DNA of 64,000 bases, taken from the NCBI GenBank assembly GCA_964509295.1, contig CAZDWS010000003.1, positions 124,001-188,000 on the forward strand, in the 5' to 3' direction. Numbering within the stretch: the stretch's first letter is position 1; each line of letters starts with the position of its first letter. The stretch comes from JBGSQR01 sp964509295. GTDB taxonomy: Bacteria > Desulfobacterota > Desulfuromonadia > Geobacterales > Pseudopelobacteraceae. This document shows positions 61,667 through 64,000 of the stretch, one piece after another. A model generated the notes under the pieces. That model worked only from the letters and a program-made list of their open reading frames with translations, made no database searches and was not told the DNA's origin. Both the position numbers and the translations under genes were made by a program.

Positions 61667-62599
61667 TTACTCCCTGCAGTCAAGAGGAACAGATGCAGAA
61701 ACTACCAGACCTTCCAAAAGACCATAATCACTTACCTTCATTGTTTTCTTTTTAAACAACTCCATAGTCTGCGCTGTCAAAAGTATTCCTGCGATAATCA
61801 GATCTTCACGACCCTTTTCCAATCCAGGCACTTTTACCCTGTCATACAGGGAAAGCGGCAGTAATGTATTGAAAATATCCATTATCTCCAAGTCGGTAAT
61901 CAGTGAATTATTGACTTTTCGATAGTCGTATTCCACCATTTTCATATTAATTGCGGCCAGTGTAGTTGCTGTGCCGGCAGTACCAATCAATACGGATTCA
62001 GCAGAAACCTCAATCCCGAACTTGCTGAGATCCTGCTGCAGGCTATCAAGTTCCTTGTGGATCTTTTGCTGCATGGCTTCAACAGTTATCTTACCTTCCG
62101 TCAAACGAACCACGCCCAAAGGAAGACTCCTGGAGTAAATAATCCTGCCGTTCTTAACCAATGTATACTCTGTACTTCCACCACCAATATCAAAGATAAT
62201 GATTTCATCGGACAGCTGATCAAGCCCACAGAGAACACCTGCCATGGTTATTTCTGCTTCTGTTGTCCCATCAATCACCTGAAGACAGATACCGGTTTCA
62301 CGCTTTATCATCCTGACAAAATCTGAGCCATTGCGCGCATCACGGACAGCGCTGGTAGCCACAGCTCGAATTGTAGAAGCCTTATATTCAGCTATTGCTG
62401 CAGAAAAGTTCTTCAGGCATGACAGGCCGCGCTCAACAGCCTGACAGGAAAGACCGTTTTCATGACAAAATCCCCCTCCCATGCGAACAATTTTCCGCTC
62501 CAGAAAAACTTGTTCAAAAACACCATCAGCTGACAGATCTGCAATTAAAAGCCTGGCGGTATTTGTACCGAAATCTATGGCGGCAACCCGCTGATTCAT
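61667..62599 (-). CDS. Ppx/GppA family phosphatase
   Basis: Exopolyphosphatase or guanosine pentaphosphate phosphatase family, 310 residues, the short type. Phosphate-binding I-D-F-G-T-N-T-A-R-L-L, G-G-G-S-T-E-Y-T, and G-T-A-G-T-A-T-T. Short members without the C-terminal HD part are probably exopolyphosphatases. I chose the ATG at 62599 because aggaag lies 6 bases upstream and it overlaps the stop of the upstream Na/Pi gene (ATGA). Polyphosphate release next to phosphate uptake makes sense functionally. Confidence 0.9.
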   Translation of the reverse strand: MNQRVAAIDFGTNTARLLIADLSADGVFEQVFLERKIVRMGGGFCHENGLSCQAVERGLSCLKNFSAAIAEYKASTIRAVATSAVRDARNGSDFVRMIKRETGICLQVIDGTTEAEITMAGVLCGLDQLSDEIIIFDIGGGSTEYTLVKNGRIIYSRSLPLGVVRLTEGKITVEAMQQKIHKELDSLQQDLSKFGIEVSAESVLIGTAGTATTLAAINMKMVEYDYRKVNNSLITDLEIMDIFNTLLPLSLYDRVKVPGLEKGREDLIIAGILLTAQTMELFKKKTMKVSDYGLLEGLVVSASVPLDCRE

Positions 62600-64000
62600 T
62601 TGGGCTTCCTGTCTTGGGAAGACATGATATTCCAACTCAACTCTGCAATTTTTTCAAATGCCGTAGTCATGTCATTATAGAGGATCGCTGCGCGAGGAAT
62701 ACAGTTACCATTGCTGATTCTATTAAAATGCAGTCTTTTGATGTCATAAAAAACTGCCCTTGCTGATTTTTTAAGTTCGCGGATAGAAGTATTATTGTAC
62801 TCAACTCCCCCAACCACAACCTCTTCAACACAAGCCAGGCTGGCACTGACTTCACTGGAAAGTCGTTTAAGATCTTCCATGGCTTCATCAGAGAAGAAAA
62901 TATTGGCTTCTTTTCTGTCTATAATACAATCAAGAATATCCTCACAACGGTCTCCTATATGCTCCAGGTCTGTTACATTCTGCAATAATCCTGGTATGGC
63001 AAATCCGATGTCCTGCTTATTGTTTGAATTAGCGAGTGAAGCAAGGAAAGAGGTGATTTCATGGTTCAGGGAATCCAGGACCTGTTCATGCTGACGGATC
63101 GTATCGGCCCTGCGGGCATCGAAATCAAACAGGATTTCACGGGTATCCGCGTACATATACATAGTAACAGAGGTCATACGCACAATTTCTTTGCGGGCCT
63201 GTTCTATGGCAAGAGTTGGGGTGTTAAGAATTCTGGAATCCAGATATCCGGCGCAAGGCTGTGGCAAGGCACCGTTTATTCCATGTAAGTCGTTTACCCC
63301 GATAATTCTGGCAACAACGCCACTAAGTACAATTGAAAATAATGCCGAGAAAAGAGCTGCGACAGTGTACATCCAGGCCAGGGAGGCAAACAATGTCCCC
63401 TCAATATTTAAATCATTGGAATGATCAGTCAGATCCCATACTTGATCCATATCCAGAAAATAATGCATGCAGATAATCAGAGAAAAAATTACAAACAGAT
63501 TTATACAGAAAAAAGAAATTGCTATTCGCCTGGAAGTTGAAGTACCGCCAATGGATGCCAGACAACCAATAAAAGCAACGCCGACAACTCCACCCAAAAC
63601 CATGATACTGGCCATTTCGGCACTGACATCATAGCTTGAAAAAAGAGACGTAATTACAGCAGCCAATGAAGTGGATGATTGAACAAAACAGGAGAGCATC
63701 CAACCAAAAACAGTAGCCAACAGAGGATTATTAAAAAAAGCACCATTGAAAATATTATAGAAAGGGTGGCTTTCAAATGGCTTGAAGCTGTTTTCCAGAA
63801 GTGTCAGGCCAAGAAACAGCAAACCGGCACCAAGGAGCAGATCTCCTGCATTTGCAATTCTTCTGCGACGGGCAAAAAACTTGAGCAAGACCCCTACAAA
63901 AACAAGCGGAGTCGCGACCAGATGGTATGGGAATACGGGTAGATGAAGGGCTATTGATGCACCTATCAACACTCCGCCCAAAACACTTAATGACTGAAAG
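62596..64000 (-). CDS. Na/Pi cotransporter with PhoU-like domain (5' end outside window)
   Basis: NptA/PNaS family. The frame is open to the window end (F-Q-S-L-S-V-L before the TTG at 63981), so the true start lies beyond 64000. Seen here: about 240 residues with several membrane segments, including the repeat Q-S-S-T-S-L-A-A, and then a cytosolic PhoU-like helical domain (residues about 265-455 of the visible part, with D-L-E-H-I-G-D-R-C-E-D-I). Such proteins import phosphate with sodium. It overlaps ppx by 4 bases. Confidence 0.88.
   Translation of the reverse strand, partial: FQSLSVLGGVLIGASIALHLPVFPYHLVATPLVFVGVLLKFFARRRRIANAGDLLLGAGLLFLGLTLLENSFKPFESHPFYNIFNGAFFNNPLLATVFGWMLSCFVQSSTSLAAVITSLFSSYDVSAEMASIMVLGGVVGVAFIGCLASIGGTSTSRRIAISFFCINLFVIFSLIICMHYFLDMDQVWDLTDHSNDLNIEGTLFASLAWMYTVAALFSALFSIVLSGVVARIIGVNDLHGINGALPQPCAGYLDSRILNTPTLAIEQARKEIVRMTSVTMYMYADTREILFDFDARRADTIRQHEQVLDSLNHEITSFLASLANSNNKQDIGFAIPGLLQNVTDLEHIGDRCEDILDCIIDRKEANIFFSDEAMEDLKRLSSEVSASLACVEEVVVGGVEYNNTSIRELKKSARAVFYDIKRLHFNRISNGNCIPRAAILYNDMTTAFEKIAELSWNIMSSQDRKPK

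Overview
The window looks like chromosomal core DNA from a Desulfuromonadales/Geobacterales-type bacterium (Desulfobacterota, formerly Deltaproteobacteria). The evidence is the mixture of genes: a Geobacter-like type IV pilin under a sigma-54 promoter with PilR beside it, an indolepyruvate:ferredoxin oxidoreductase / phenylacetate-CoA-ligase-like / ACT / Liv transporter operon, a tmk-holB-ricT-metG block, and many two-component and c-di-GMP proteins. Base composition is moderate (my impression is mid-40s % GC, not counted). I see no rRNA, tRNA, CRISPR array, IS element, phage or integrase.

Layout. 1-450: the end of a class II aldolase/adducin-family gene. 439-11925 (minus): one long co-directional run iorA-iorB-paaK-like-ACT-livK-livK-livH-livM-livG-livF-pyrF-rlmB, with a good sigma-70 promoter in front of iorA and an intrinsic-terminator-like hairpin between the second livK and livH. 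It probably imports and oxidises branched-chain or aromatic amino acids through ferredoxin-linked 2-oxoacid oxidation, with pyrimidine and rRNA-modification genes at the tail. 12122-16438 (plus): tmk-holB-ricT-metG behind a near-consensus promoter. 16682-24490 (minus): a MacAB-like efflux set, pilR, the sigma-54 promoter and a long pilin gene, then a second ABC transporter with an unknown 280-residue protein. 24728-29674: eno and pgi (plus), enclosing three minus-strand genes (secreted Cache protein, an unknown CxxC protein, a LuxR-type regulator). 29758-34838 (minus): an unknown 423-residue protein, hrpB and an M42 aminopeptidase. 35267-39877 (plus): DUF3047, pepF and a hybrid PAS histidine kinase with a broken receiver. 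39902-44475 (minus): hisS followed by gnd-zwf-pgl. 44520-49787 (minus): GGDEF response regulator, comEC, a small acidic Cys protein and fbp. 50040-59068 (plus): a remarkable repeat-bearing SPFH protein, a HEAT lipoprotein with a coupled 17-codon ORF, a membrane spermidine-synthase-like protein, a secreted glutaredoxin, a receiver-GAF protein, VOC, cupin and EAL-HDOD proteins. 59065-64000 (minus): Na/Pi cotransporter (cut by the window end), Ppx/GppA, rnc, radical SAM and mutM.

The most unusual item is the SPFH protein at 50040-52559. After one membrane anchor it carries five consecutive repeats of exactly 74 residues, flanked by a degenerate copy on each side, then an SPFH domain and a long Ala/Glu/Lys-rich helix. 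That order (tandem beta-type repeats, SPFH shoulder, long helix) is the order in eukaryotic major vault protein, so I suggest a membrane-anchored vault-like or tall SPFH cage. This is inference from architecture only.

Other points worth checking: a 202-residue mature pilin that keeps aromatics at all six positions aromatic in the short G. sulfurreducens PilA; paired GTGAC/GTCAC sites upstream of its sigma-54 promoter; pilR without an adjacent pilS; two receiver domains whose phospho-acceptor Asp is replaced (Asn in one, Glu in the other); and hairpins that cover ribosome-binding sites.
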